Shown here piece after piece: positions 7,751 to 14,886 of a stretch of DNA of 20,063 nt (within the stretch, counting starts at the first letter, position 1; every line of letters starts with the position of its first letter). Source of the DNA: a virus. The notes below the pieces were generated by a model. It worked only from the letters and a program-made list of their open reading frames with translations, made no database searches and was not told where the DNA came from. The position numbers and the translations under genes are program-made. The stretch covers positions 1-20,063 of IMG/VR virus record IMGVR_UViG_3300043409_002570; one strand, written 5' to 3'.

Positions 7751-8847
7751 TTGTCACCCCCGCTGGTGGTGTTGCGGAGTGCCTTTTGCTCCCGCTTGAG
7801 GATGCCTTGGAGCGCCCTCTCAAGGCGCTTGGCCTTGGCGGCGGCGGCTATGCCATCGGCCAGCTCTTGAAGCTTGGCCTTGGCCCTCTCCTCCCTTGCC
7901 GCCCGTTGCTTGGCGGTGCGCTCCCGCTCCTTGGCCGCGGATCGGGCCTTGCGATCGGCAGCATAGGCGGGATCCTCCGCCATCCGCTCCTTGTGGCGAT
8001 CCCGCCGCCGTGCATACTCCTTAGCCTTGCGGGCTGAGATAGCCTCCGGGGTGTTGCGGGCAGCCTTGGCGGCGGCGGTAGCGGCTCGGGCATCCGCATT
8101 GCGGGCACGCTCCCGCTCCCTTTGCTTGGCCTTCCATTGGGCGTTGTATTCCTTATCTTTGGCCCGCTTCTCGGCCAGCCGCTTGGTGTGGGCAATGTTG
8201 GCGGCCTTGGCGGTCTCCTTGCGGCGGGCCTCACGGTTGGCCTCCACCGCGGCCTTCTTGGCCTCCATCTCTTGCTCCTTGGCGGCCTTCTCCGCTGCTA
8301 TCGCGGCAATGCGGGCCACGGCCTCCGCCTTCTCCTCCTCGGTGAGGCGGGGGCGCGGTGCGGGGGTCTTGCGGGTGGAGTGGCGCGGCCCGGTATCCTT
8401 GAGGCTGACCCATCCCTTGGCCTCCACGGGGGCGATAGGGGTAGGGGCGGCGGCGGGGGCTACGGTGGCAAGGGCCAGCGGTTCAACCTTGGGGATGAGG
8501 GCCACCGCGGCCTTCTTGCCATGGCGGCGGATGGCTTGCACCTCCCGGAGCGTTGGGGTCTCTTGCTTTGCTCTTGGGCGGGCACCACCTTTGGCGGCCC
8601 TCTCCTCTCCCGCAAGCTTGCGGGCCTCATGAGCAAGCCAAGTGTGAGCGGCTGCCACAAGGTCGCAAGAGGCCTCCCACTCGGTGAGTTCGGGCATGGG
8701 GAGGTTGGCCAGCAGGGGTGAGAGCCATGCCCCGCGGGCTATCACTAGGCGGCGCAAGGCTATGGCCTCTGGGTGGCCAGCGTGAGCCCGATCGGAGGCG
8801 GTGCGGTGGCGGATGGCGGCGGGATTGTGGGCGTTGGTAGCGGTCAC
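7747..8847 (-). CDS. Highly charged coiled-coil protein, unknown
   Basis: The 366-residue product has a fairly ordinary N-terminal third (ALRRLVIARGAWLSPLLANL) and a Pro/Ala linker. From about residue 165 it is a very long Ala/Lys/Arg/Glu helical region with stretches such as EEKAEAVARIAAIAAEKAAK and a repeated Arg-rich pattern near residues 280-330 (RRDRHKERMAEDPAYAADR). Long basic helices of this kind can bind nucleic acid or form a scaffold, but I recognise no domain. It starts with GTG overlapping the methyltransferase stop, and its stop overlaps the nuclease start, so all three are probably translated together. Low-complexity composition makes weak database hits unreliable. Confidence 0.6.
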   Translation of the reverse strand: MTATNAHNPAAIRHRTASDRAHAGHPEAIALRRLVIARGAWLSPLLANLPMPELTEWEASCDLVAAAHTWLAHEARKLAGEERAAKGGARPRAKQETPTLREVQAIRRHGKKAAVALIPKVEPLALATVAPAAAPTPIAPVEAKGWVSLKDTGPRHSTRKTPAPRPRLTEEEKAEAVARIAAIAAEKAAKEQEMEAKKAAVEANREARRKETAKAANIAHTKRLAEKRAKDKEYNAQWKAKQRERERARNADARAATAAAKAARNTPEAISARKAKEYARRRDRHKERMAEDPAYAADRKARSAAKERERTAKQRAAREERAKAKLQELADGIAAAAKAKRLERALQGILKREQKALRNTTSGGDK

Positions 8848-10199
8848 GGGTCTCCAAAGAGTGAGAGTTGGCGGGTGGATTCATAGGCGGCGGCGGCCTC
8901 ATCGGCCTCCAAGCGGAGGGCGTAGGCAATGCGGGCAGCCGCGATCTCAAGGTAGGCGGGGTCAAGGTCGCACCCGACAAAGCGGGCACCCTCCAAGATG
9001 GCGGCCTTGCCCGTGGAGCCCGACCCCATGAAGGGATCTAGGACTAGGCCACCGGGCGGGGTGACTAGGCGCACAAGGTGGCGCATGAGCTCAGTGGGCT
9101 TGACCGTGGGATGATGGTTGCGCACCACCTCACGGGTGCGGGATGCCCCTGCCCGGGGGTTGTCGAGGCCCGCGGTGCCCTCTTGGCGGGAGGTCGCATC
9201 CGCGCCCGTGCTGGTGGCCAGCTCTTCGCACCCCTCCTCCCGATCGGCGGATGAGGTCTTGGCGCAATAGAAGAAGCGGGATGCCGAGCCTTGGTCACCA
9301 CCCATGCCAATTCCCACGCCCGGCCTCAAGCCATGCAAAAACTCACGCTGACGGGGTTGATTTTGCACATTTTTGTTTCCCGTTCCGCTTGTGACTTGCG
9401 GAAACCCCGCCAAGACCTCCGGGGAGCCATCATGCATGAGGTTGGCGGGCCAGCGGCCTTGGGTGCTGCCATTGATGCGCAATTCTTTGGTTGCGGCCAT
9501 GTTGAATGAGGATGAGGTGCCGATGCCATTGCAATTGCGCACCGTGCTCTCCGCCCCTATCCTACACCCATCCACATTGATGGCACCCGTGCCATGCTTC
9601 AAGAGGTTGGCGGCCACGGTGCCCTCCAAGGGCTTGCGGGCCATGAGGATCGGCTCCCACGCGGGCTTCAGCGCCGTGCCCCATCCTTCCCATTTTGCGG
9701 CCTCGGGCGTGGCGGGGCTGGTTAGGTCAACCTGCGAGGGCATCGGATGCAGGCCTTGCGAGTAGATGCTGCGAGCGGGCGACGAGTGCGCGCCGATGAC
9801 CTCCCGCGTCGCTCCCGCTGCCCGATCGATCGCCTTCGACACGTCGTGCGACTTGGGGAAGCCCGACCCGTACAGCCACATCATGCAGTCGCGGATCTCC
9901 CACCCCGCGTCTTCGATGGCGACCGTCAGCCGGTGGAAGGTGCGGGTGCCTCCAAAGGCCAAGAGATAGGCTCCGGGCTTGGCCACCCTCAAGGCCTCCG
10001 CCCAAAAGGTGACACCGGGCACGCCGCGATCCCACTCCTTGCCCATGAAGCCCCGCCCGCTGGTGGCATCCTCCAAGGTGGTGGTGGGGCCGCTTGCGAG
10101 ACCATACGGGGGATCGGTGACAATGGCATCCACCGAGGCCTCCGCCATCTTGGCCATGCTCTCCCGGCAATCCCCGAGGTGCAATGCAAAGCGGCTCAC
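8844..10199 (-). CDS. Beta-class DNA methyltransferase (N6-adenine or N4-cytosine)
   Basis: The 451-residue protein has catalytic motif IV near the start (DPPYG, Asp29-Pro30-Pro31-Tyr32) and the S-adenosylmethionine-binding motif I near the end (DPFMGSGST, 388-396), preceded by a KPTELMRHL segment. The IV-then-I order defines beta-class amino-methyltransferases, which methylate adenine N6 or cytosine N4; DPPY favours adenine. The target-recognition region lies between about residues 160 and 350, so the DNA site cannot be read. The start is GTG overlapping the upstream stop. Bases about 9740-9960 (residues 79-153) are richer in TCG and GAC codons than the rest, suggesting a recombined segment. 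It could protect phage DNA from host enzymes or from the downstream nuclease. Confidence 0.85.
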   Translation of the reverse strand: MSRFALHLGDCRESMAKMAEASVDAIVTDPPYGLASGPTTTLEDATSGRGFMGKEWDRGVPGVTFWAEALRVAKPGAYLLAFGGTRTFHRLTVAIEDAGWEIRDCMMWLYGSGFPKSHDVSKAIDRAAGATREVIGAHSSPARSIYSQGLHPMPSQVDLTSPATPEAAKWEGWGTALKPAWEPILMARKPLEGTVAANLLKHGTGAINVDGCRIGAESTVRNCNGIGTSSSFNMAATKELRINGSTQGRWPANLMHDGSPEVLAGFPQVTSGTGNKNVQNQPRQREFLHGLRPGVGIGMGGDQGSASRFFYCAKTSSADREEGCEELATSTGADATSRQEGTAGLDNPRAGASRTREVVRNHHPTVKPTELMRHLVRLVTPPGGLVLDPFMGSGSTGKAAILEGARFVGCDLDPAYLEIAAARIAYALRLEADEAAAAYESTRQLSLFGDP

Positions 10200-10384
10200 G
10201 GCTCCCCCTTATCCTCGAGGAGGAGGGCGGTCACATAGGCAAAGAAGAGCACCATGAGGATGAGGAGGATGGCATTGGAGCGGGTGCCCGGCGGGAGATC
10301 CATGGTGCCAACGCGGGCCACCAGCAGCCCGCCAATGAGCCACCCAACAGCCCGCCAAAGGCTTGGAGGCTTGGGCACCCTCAC
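10196..10384 (-). CDS. Small two-helix membrane protein, unknown
   Basis: I chose the GTG at 10384, which overlaps the upstream stop as GTGA, matching the start style of three other genes in this operon. It gives 62 residues. There are two hydrophobic segments, about 10-24 (AVGWLIGGLLVARVG) and 39-57 (AILLILMVLFFAYVTALLL), with a Pro-rich loop between them and a short acidic tail (LEDKGEP). The family is unrecognised. A membrane protein inside a DNA-processing operon is unusual; exclusion of other phages or anchoring of replication at the membrane are possibilities without direct support. Confidence 0.5.
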   Translation of the reverse strand: MRVPKPPSLWRAVGWLIGGLLVARVGTMDLPPGTRSNAILLILMVLFFAYVTALLLEDKGEP

Positions 10385-10671
10385 GGGGCACCCTTGGGCA
10401 GCTGAGCCGCTCCCGCGTGGAAGGCGGCCAAGGTGGCCAGCCCGATGGTGCGCCAATCCTTGCCAAAGGCCCGGAAGCCAAAGTCTAGGCCGCGGGCCTT
10501 GGCGATCGCAAATTGGTAGCCCGTGAGGCTACGGTCAAGGCGCAAGTGGAGCTCAAAGGGGCCAAAGATGGCGATCATGCTATGGCCCCACGGGTCGGGG
10601 CTCCACACTCCGCCAAAGGTGGCCTCAAGCTCTTCTACGGTGGGCAAGGTAACAACGGGCAAGGTGCTCAT
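10381..10671 (-). CDS. Hypothetical protein, 96 residues
   Basis: The product is unrecognised. It begins MSTLPVVTLPTVEELEATFG and contains alternating hydrophobic strands and aromatic residues (MIAIFGPFELHLRLDRS, then DFGFRAFGKDW), consistent with a small compact alpha/beta fold. There is no Cys cluster, signal peptide or membrane helix. It starts with ATG 4 nt after the resolvase stop and its stop overlaps the start of the small membrane protein gene. Its place between the resolvase and the methyltransferase suggests an accessory early protein, but no function can be assigned. Confidence 0.5.
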   Translation of the reverse strand: MSTLPVVTLPTVEELEATFGGVWSPDPWGHSMIAIFGPFELHLRLDRSLTGYQFAIAKARGLDFGFRAFGKDWRTIGLATLAAFHAGAAQLPKGAP

Positions 10672-10697
10672 GGGGTCACGGGGTTAGGGGTTGGGGG
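10672..10697 (+). other. G-quadruplex-type motif at the resolvase stop codon
   Basis: Four G-runs on the plus strand (10672-10675, 10680-10683, 10687-10690, 10693-10697) are separated by loops of 4, 3 and 2 nt, a canonical quadruplex pattern. It lies on the non-coding strand of the leftward operon and spans the resolvase stop codon. Confidence 0.55.
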
Positions 10698-11173
10698 CTG
10701 AGCTTCCAAGGGCCGTGGGTGCGTGCCCACTCTGCTATCCACACCGCGTCACACTCGGCCAGCGTGAAGCGGCGGCCCCATCGGGCCTCGGCCAGCTCCT
10801 TGAGGGCTCTTTTGTGCGCGGTGGGGGTCTCCCGCTTAGGGAGGCCTAGATCACGCTGCCAAGCGGCGGGGGTCACGCTCTCCACCTTGACCTCTGAGCA
10901 AAGGAGGCCACCGATTGCCTCCCCGTAGACCCTCCCAAAAGTGAAGGTGGAGGCTACTCCTTGGCGGGGCATGGCTCCCACCCGCTCAATGGCGGCGGAT
11001 AGGTCGGGCTCAAGCTTGGCAACGGCCCGGATATGGTCGGCCACAATGAGGGCAATGCGGCCATGGGTCTCGGCCTCGGAGAAGCGGGAGATCTCAAGGA
11101 TGGCCCCCGCGCTGGTGAGGCTAGCGATCGCCCCGTTGCAGCCCGGGTCAACGCCCAAGAAGATGCGGCTCAT
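10676..11173 (-). CDS. RuvC-like Holliday junction resolvase
   Basis: The 165-residue product has the RNase H-fold acidic residues of RuvC-type resolvases: Asp9 in FLGVDPGCNG, Glu63 in SAAIERVGAM and Asp142 in LAECDAVWIAEWA. Between them lie GVASTFTFGRVYGEA and VTPAAWQRDLGLPKRE, which match the phage branch of this family. These enzymes cut four-way DNA junctions with metal ions, resolving branched replication or recombination intermediates before packaging. Length is normal for the family. The start overlaps the previous stop as ATGA. It shares an operon with an exonuclease and a RecT protein, a coherent recombination set. A run of four G-tracts on the opposite strand spans its stop codon. 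Confidence 0.85.
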   Translation of the reverse strand: MSRIFLGVDPGCNGAIASLTSAGAILEISRFSEAETHGRIALIVADHIRAVAKLEPDLSAAIERVGAMPRQGVASTFTFGRVYGEAIGGLLCSEVKVESVTPAAWQRDLGLPKRETPTAHKRALKELAEARWGRRFTLAECDAVWIAEWARTHGPWKLSPQPLTP

Positions 11174-11559
11174 GGTGCCACCTCAAGGGCGGCAACCAAG
11201 GCCTCGGCCTCGGTGGCAGCGCGAATGCCGAGGTTGATAGTGTCACCACTCTTGAGCCTTGCTCCTTTCACATACCAGCCCCCATCGGGCAGCAGGTAGA
11301 CCCCTTGGCCCCATGCCTTCCGCACCAAGGCCAAGAGGCAACCAAGGGTGGCGGGGTCGGTGAGGTCGGGGAGAGAGCCTTGGACGCACTCGGCAATGTA
11401 GGACAGATCGGCATAGTATCCCACAACATAGCCATCACGGTCGCATCGGGTGACCCGCAAGCCTCTATCGGAGAGCATCCCGGGCATCCACCGCCACCGC
11501 TTGCACGCCACGGCACGGCGGGCCAACTCTTTGAGATTCTCTAGGGGTTTGGTGCTCAT
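11170..11559 (-). CDS. Hypothetical phage protein with ELARRAVACKRWRWMPGM start
   Basis: The 129-residue product begins with a conserved-looking segment, LKELARRAVACKRWRWMPGM, followed by DPATLGCLLALVRKAWG and a C-terminal EAEALVAALEVA. From memory this layout is common among unnamed phage proteins, often near recombination genes, but I know of no established function. I chose the ATG at 11559 because it overlaps the upstream stop (ATGA); a longer frame reaching 11676 would sit inside that gene. There is no membrane segment or metal-binding pattern. A DNA-processing accessory role is inferred only from the neighbours. Confidence 0.6.
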   Translation of the reverse strand: MSTKPLENLKELARRAVACKRWRWMPGMLSDRGLRVTRCDRDGYVVGYYADLSYIAECVQGSLPDLTDPATLGCLLALVRKAWGQGVYLLPDGGWYVKGARLKSGDTINLGIRAATEAEALVAALEVAP

Positions 11560-12533
11560 GGCTCGACCTCTTCTTCGGGTGGGGATGTTTCGCATAGACC
11601 ATAGACGGAAGAGCACCCCGATCCATCTTCGAACATAAATTGGGTTTGCCGCCCGCCCCGTGAGGTCTTGGCCCACTCCACCGCGGCTTCAATGCCATGG
11701 GTGGTGTGAGTGATGTTGACTTTGTCAAACGCTCTCACGGTCTTGGCTTGAATAAAGGTGCTATTTCCCCGGAGGCTACCTTGACTCACCAGCTTCTCCC
11801 ACTCGGCCACCCGCTTGATCTCCTCTGGAAATCTTTGTGCGATCTCGGTGAGCTCACTTTTTCGCACCATCACGCAAGGCATGCAACCAACGCGGCCCAT
11901 GCCCTCAAAATAGAGGGGATTGGGCTTGCATCGGCGGTCTTGGAGATAGGCAAAAACCTCCAATGCTGACCACCGCAAGATCGGGCGATAAGACCAGAGC
12001 CCCGCCTCCTCTTGGTCGGGCGGGCCAAAATCCCGCTGCCACTCCACGGCGGTAGACCTTGCGTAACTCTCATCCGCTCGCACTCCTAACCAGCTCACCA
12101 CGCGATCGTGGGTCTCAAGCGCGGCCATTTGCACCTCTCGGATGGGCTCCATTTTGAGAAATTCAGTGCAAAACCGTTGGCCCGACGATGGAAAGACCCC
12201 TTTCCACAAACAAAGGTCAAGAAACGGATTGCCCGTTGGGTGCAACACCTCAAGGGCGCGGGCTGCAACCTCTGGTGGGTAGTTGGCCTCTGCAAAGGCG
12301 CGGCGGCGGGCTATGCGGGCCGTGAAATCCGCCTTTACATGGTCAATCTTGATCTTGGGAAAGTGCTCAAGCTCCGCAATGTAGGCATAAGTTTTGGGGT
12401 GCTCATGCCCCGTATCCGCAAAGATGGCTCGCAAGTTGGGCGTTTGCCGCTCAAGGGCCAAGAGGAGGGTGGCGGTGCTATCCTTGCCACCGCTAACATT
12501 GACAATGTTGATCGTGGAAATCGAGGAGCTCAT
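11556..12533 (-). CDS. PAPS-reductase/ATP pyrophosphatase-like protein
   Basis: The 325-residue product opens with the PP-loop of adenine-nucleotide alpha hydrolases, NVSGGKDSTAT (Ser14-Gly15-Gly16-Lys17-Asp18-Ser19). It continues with IFADTGHEHPKTY and LGVRADESYARS, as in the phage and prophage branch of the phosphoadenosine phosphosulfate reductase family. Later Cys residues (VGCMPCVM, then CSSVYGLCE) could bind metal. The family activates substrates with ATP, for sulfur transfer or DNA and tRNA modification, and sulfate reduction itself is unlikely in this setting. The real substrate is unknown. It starts with ATG behind a GGGAGG site, overlapping the previous stop. Parts of the gene look slightly AT-richer than its neighbours. 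Confidence 0.75.
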   Translation of the reverse strand: MSSSISTINIVNVSGGKDSTATLLLALERQTPNLRAIFADTGHEHPKTYAYIAELEHFPKIKIDHVKADFTARIARRRAFAEANYPPEVAARALEVLHPTGNPFLDLCLWKGVFPSSGQRFCTEFLKMEPIREVQMAALETHDRVVSWLGVRADESYARSTAVEWQRDFGPPDQEEAGLWSYRPILRWSALEVFAYLQDRRCKPNPLYFEGMGRVGCMPCVMVRKSELTEIAQRFPEEIKRVAEWEKLVSQGSLRGNSTFIQAKTVRAFDKVNITHTTHGIEAAVEWAKTSRGGRQTQFMFEDGSGCSSVYGLCETSPPEEEVEP

Positions 12534-12910
12534 GGCGCACCTCCCGCTTCACGCTTCACGCGGGGCCGCCGCCTAGCAATGTTGGCCGCCAACCTTGCGG
12601 CGCTCGGGTAGTAGTAGACCCCCGCCTTGACCCGTGGCCATGCCTCAATGGCCGCTTGGAGGGCCACCGCGGCCCGGATGGCATCAAGCTCCACGGTGGG
12701 AGCCTCACCAGCCTCCAATGCCCCGCGGCGGAGGCCTAGCAACCCTTCCCACCACTCATGGAGAAAGGCGCTCTTGAGCGTGCTCCGCACTCGCACCGCC
12801 AAGGTTTGGCGGGTCACTCCAAGGCCGCGGGCTAGGTGGGCTTGCGTGCCATAGATCTCCGCCACCCGTGCACGGATGATGCCCGGAGCCTTCTCATAGG
12901 TTATGCCCAT
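12530..12910 (-). CDS. Helix-turn-helix-like protein
   Basis: In the 126-residue product, residues about 21-42 (GTQAHLARGLGVTRQTLAVR) read as a helix-turn-helix: a first helix, a Gly turn and a recognition helix starting TRQT. The C-terminal part is Ala-rich and then strongly basic (ARRRPRVKREAGG), suitable for DNA contact. It could be a regulator or a DNA-binding accessory of the recombination genes. No sensor domain is visible. The ATG lies 10 nt inside the end of the RecT gene, and the stop overlaps the PAPS-reductase-like gene start. Without a structural comparison I rate the HTH as likely but the role as unknown. Confidence 0.55.
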   Translation of the reverse strand: MGITYEKAPGIIRARVAEIYGTQAHLARGLGVTRQTLAVRVRSTLKSAFLHEWWEGLLGLRRGALEAGEAPTVELDAIRAAVALQAAIEAWPRVKAGVYYYPSAARLAANIARRRPRVKREAGGAP

Positions 12911-13761
12911 GGAAACTCTCCCGCGCTTTCATCTTCCAAGGCCGCATCCATGCCATCACCGCGGGCATCCACCACGGGGGTGGCCTCATCCTCATTGGGC
13001 ACCACGGCGGGCGGCGGCGGGGGCACCATGCGGGCACCACCAACGGCCACGGGCACCGCCTCCATCTTCACCCGCTCGGGCTGGTAGAGAGGAGCCTCCG
13101 CCTTATCGGCCAGCTCCAAGGCATCGGCCATGGAGACCGAGCGGGGGAGATACTTGGCAGCGCGGCGCAACACGGTCTTGCGTGCCATCTCCGCCCAATC
13201 GGTTGCCCATGGGCCGCTCTTGCCCGCCCGTGCCCGGTTGCGGATAGCGTCAACATCCTCCTTGGCCATCCACTCAAAAACGTGCTCTCCGCTGGTGAGC
13301 ACCGCGTGGCAATAGACCCCAAGGATCGGATCGGCTCCCTTGCGGCGGAGGTTGGGGTGGTGGCGGAAGGGCGGGGTGCTCTCCAAGGTGACCTCAAAGA
13401 GATCCGAATCATAGACCACGCGGGCTGAGATAGCAGCGATCTCCCCGGAGCGGCGGATGAGCTGCAAAAGCCCTTGGTAGCCCACAATGAGGGTGCACTC
13501 GGTGCCATGGGGCACAAGGTAGCAAGAGCCCAGCACATGGGGCTCAAGGCCGAGTTGGCTTGCCATCATGATGGCGGCCATCACGCTAGGCGGGGAGCAC
13601 TTGGAGAGCCCGGGGTTGGTGCGGAAGGCCGTGAGGGCAAGGCGCACCATGCGATCGGGCGTGAGGTGCGCGGGCAGGGCCGCCCGCATTTGCTCCTTGG
13701 TGGAGGCGGAAAGGAGCCACTCGGCTACGGGGTGATCTTGGCGGGATAGTTGGGTGCTCAT
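12901..13761 (-). CDS. recT: RecT-family single-strand annealing protein
   Basis: The 286-residue product matches the RecT core: NPGLSKCSPPSVMAAIMMAS, QLGLEPHVLGSCYLVPHG, and ECTLIVGYQGLLQLIRRSG (residues about 49-106). RecT proteins coat single-stranded DNA and anneal it to complementary strands, working with a partner exonuclease that makes the overhangs. Here that partner is the YqaJ-type gene just upstream. I chose the ATG at 13761, behind a purine-rich GAGAGAGA site, over an ATG 17 codons earlier in the intergenic hairpin region. The C-terminus is Pro-rich and then acidic, ending SAGEFPWA. Length is normal for the family. Confidence 0.9.
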   Translation of the reverse strand: MSTQLSRQDHPVAEWLLSASTKEQMRAALPAHLTPDRMVRLALTAFRTNPGLSKCSPPSVMAAIMMASQLGLEPHVLGSCYLVPHGTECTLIVGYQGLLQLIRRSGEIAAISARVVYDSDLFEVTLESTPPFRHHPNLRRKGADPILGVYCHAVLTSGEHVFEWMAKEDVDAIRNRARAGKSGPWATDWAEMARKTVLRRAAKYLPRSVSMADALELADKAEAPLYQPERVKMEAVPVAVGGARMVPPPPPAVVPNEDEATPVVDARGDGMDAALEDESAGEFPWA

Positions 13762-13812
13762 GCGGGTCTCTCTCTGGTGGTGGCCCATGGTGGGCCGTGG
13801 GGAAGGGGGCAA

Positions 13813-13831
13813 GGCGGGGGTTGCACCCGCC
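13813..13831 (-). promoter_or_regulatory. Hairpin between the exonuclease and recT genes
   Basis: GGCGGG (13813-13818) pairs with CCCGCC (13826-13831) around a 7-nt loop containing TTGCA, again TGCA in the loop. A second hairpin, GGCCCA/TGGGCC (13782-13796, 3-nt loop), lies nearer the recT start. They fill the 78-nt gap and may act in RNA processing or in differential expression of recT. No T-run follows. Confidence 0.4.
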
Positions 13832-13839
13832 CCTTGGGG

Positions 13840-14886
13840 CTACTCCCCTTTGCCCTTGCGCGGTGCGGTCACGCGGCAAGACGGGCTCACGGTGGTCACC
13901 TTGCGGAAGGCGGCCGCGATCTCCGGGTGGGCAGCCTCAAGCCCCTTGGTGTCGAGGCCCACCCGCTCCGATGCGGCGGAGAAGGCGCTCTTGACACCAG
14001 AGGGCGCGGCCAGCTTGGCGGCCACCTTGTGCGCCTCAAGGATCACCCGCTTGGCCTCATCTTGCTCCGCCTCCAAGGCTTTGATCTCCGCTCCGAGGGC
14101 CACATAGCGATCCATGGCAGCGGCCACCGCGGGCTCCGCTTCCGCTGGCCCTTCCGCCGCGGGGTGGATGGTGCGGGCGATATCCTCAAGCTCATCCGCA
14201 TCCGAGGCATCCGGGAGGCGGCCTTGGGGGTCTTGCACCCATGCCATCACGCTCTTGGCCACGGTGGTCACAATCTCCGCCGCATCTCGGTTAGCCTCAA
14301 TGGGGATGAGGTGGAATTGGTAGACCGTCCACACCGCAAGCCACCCAAGGGGGCACCCGGTCACGGCCAGCTGGGCTTGCACTTGCCACCAATAGGCAAG
14401 GCGGAGGTCACCAGCGGGCACGGCGGAGAAGTCTCCATCGGCAACGGCCTCCCAATCGGAGCGGGAGCGGTCAAGCTTGGCCTCCACGGTGGCCAACACG
14501 CGGGAGCTATCCACATGATAGATCAAGCCATCGGGCGTGGCGGAGGCTGCCCCATCGGAGAAGGCCCGCTCATTGCCTCTGAGCTCACACCCGGGGGCAA
14601 GGCTAAGGGAGCGAAGGGCGATCTTGAGGATCACCTCCTCCGCATCTCGGCCCGCTGCCATGGCTTCATTGCCCGCGGGCGGAGCCACCAGCGCCAAGAG
14701 GTCACGCTTGGAGAGGATGAGGCCAAGGAGGCCACCGTAGGGGCTCACGCCGATGGCACGGGCCACCTCGGATGCGCCAAGGGTGGTGCCACGGGCGCGG
14801 TGCCACTCCGGGCTATCCTTGGGGAAGGCGGGCATGGCCACCGCGGAAACATTGGGCAGGATGAGGTCAAACATTGGAGTATCCAT
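13840..14886 (-). CDS. YqaJ-type phage exonuclease (lambda-exonuclease-like)
   Basis: The 348-residue product has the YqaJ/lambda exonuclease layout: WHRARGTTLGASEVARAIG near residues 28-46, then the metal site Asp119 (ATPDGLIY) and Glu135-x-Lys137 (ATVEAKL), then a YWWQVQAQLAVTG helix. It belongs to the PD-(D/E)XK superfamily and would resect double-stranded DNA ends to give tails for RecT. The C-terminal third (about residues 240-348) is helical and charged, probably an added region beyond the core nuclease. The start is ambiguous: ATG at 14886, or ATG at 14874 (residue 5); both overlap the upstream gene. It lies directly upstream of recT, separated by a 78-nt hairpin-containing gap. Confidence 0.85.
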   Translation of the reverse strand: MDTPMFDLILPNVSAVAMPAFPKDSPEWHRARGTTLGASEVARAIGVSPYGGLLGLILSKRDLLALVAPPAGNEAMAAGRDAEEVILKIALRSLSLAPGCELRGNERAFSDGAASATPDGLIYHVDSSRVLATVEAKLDRSRSDWEAVADGDFSAVPAGDLRLAYWWQVQAQLAVTGCPLGWLAVWTVYQFHLIPIEANRDAAEIVTTVAKSVMAWVQDPQGRLPDASDADELEDIARTIHPAAEGPAEAEPAVAAAMDRYVALGAEIKALEAEQDEAKRVILEAHKVAAKLAAPSGVKSAFSAASERVGLDTKGLEAAHPEIAAAFRKVTTVSPSCRVTAPRKGKGE

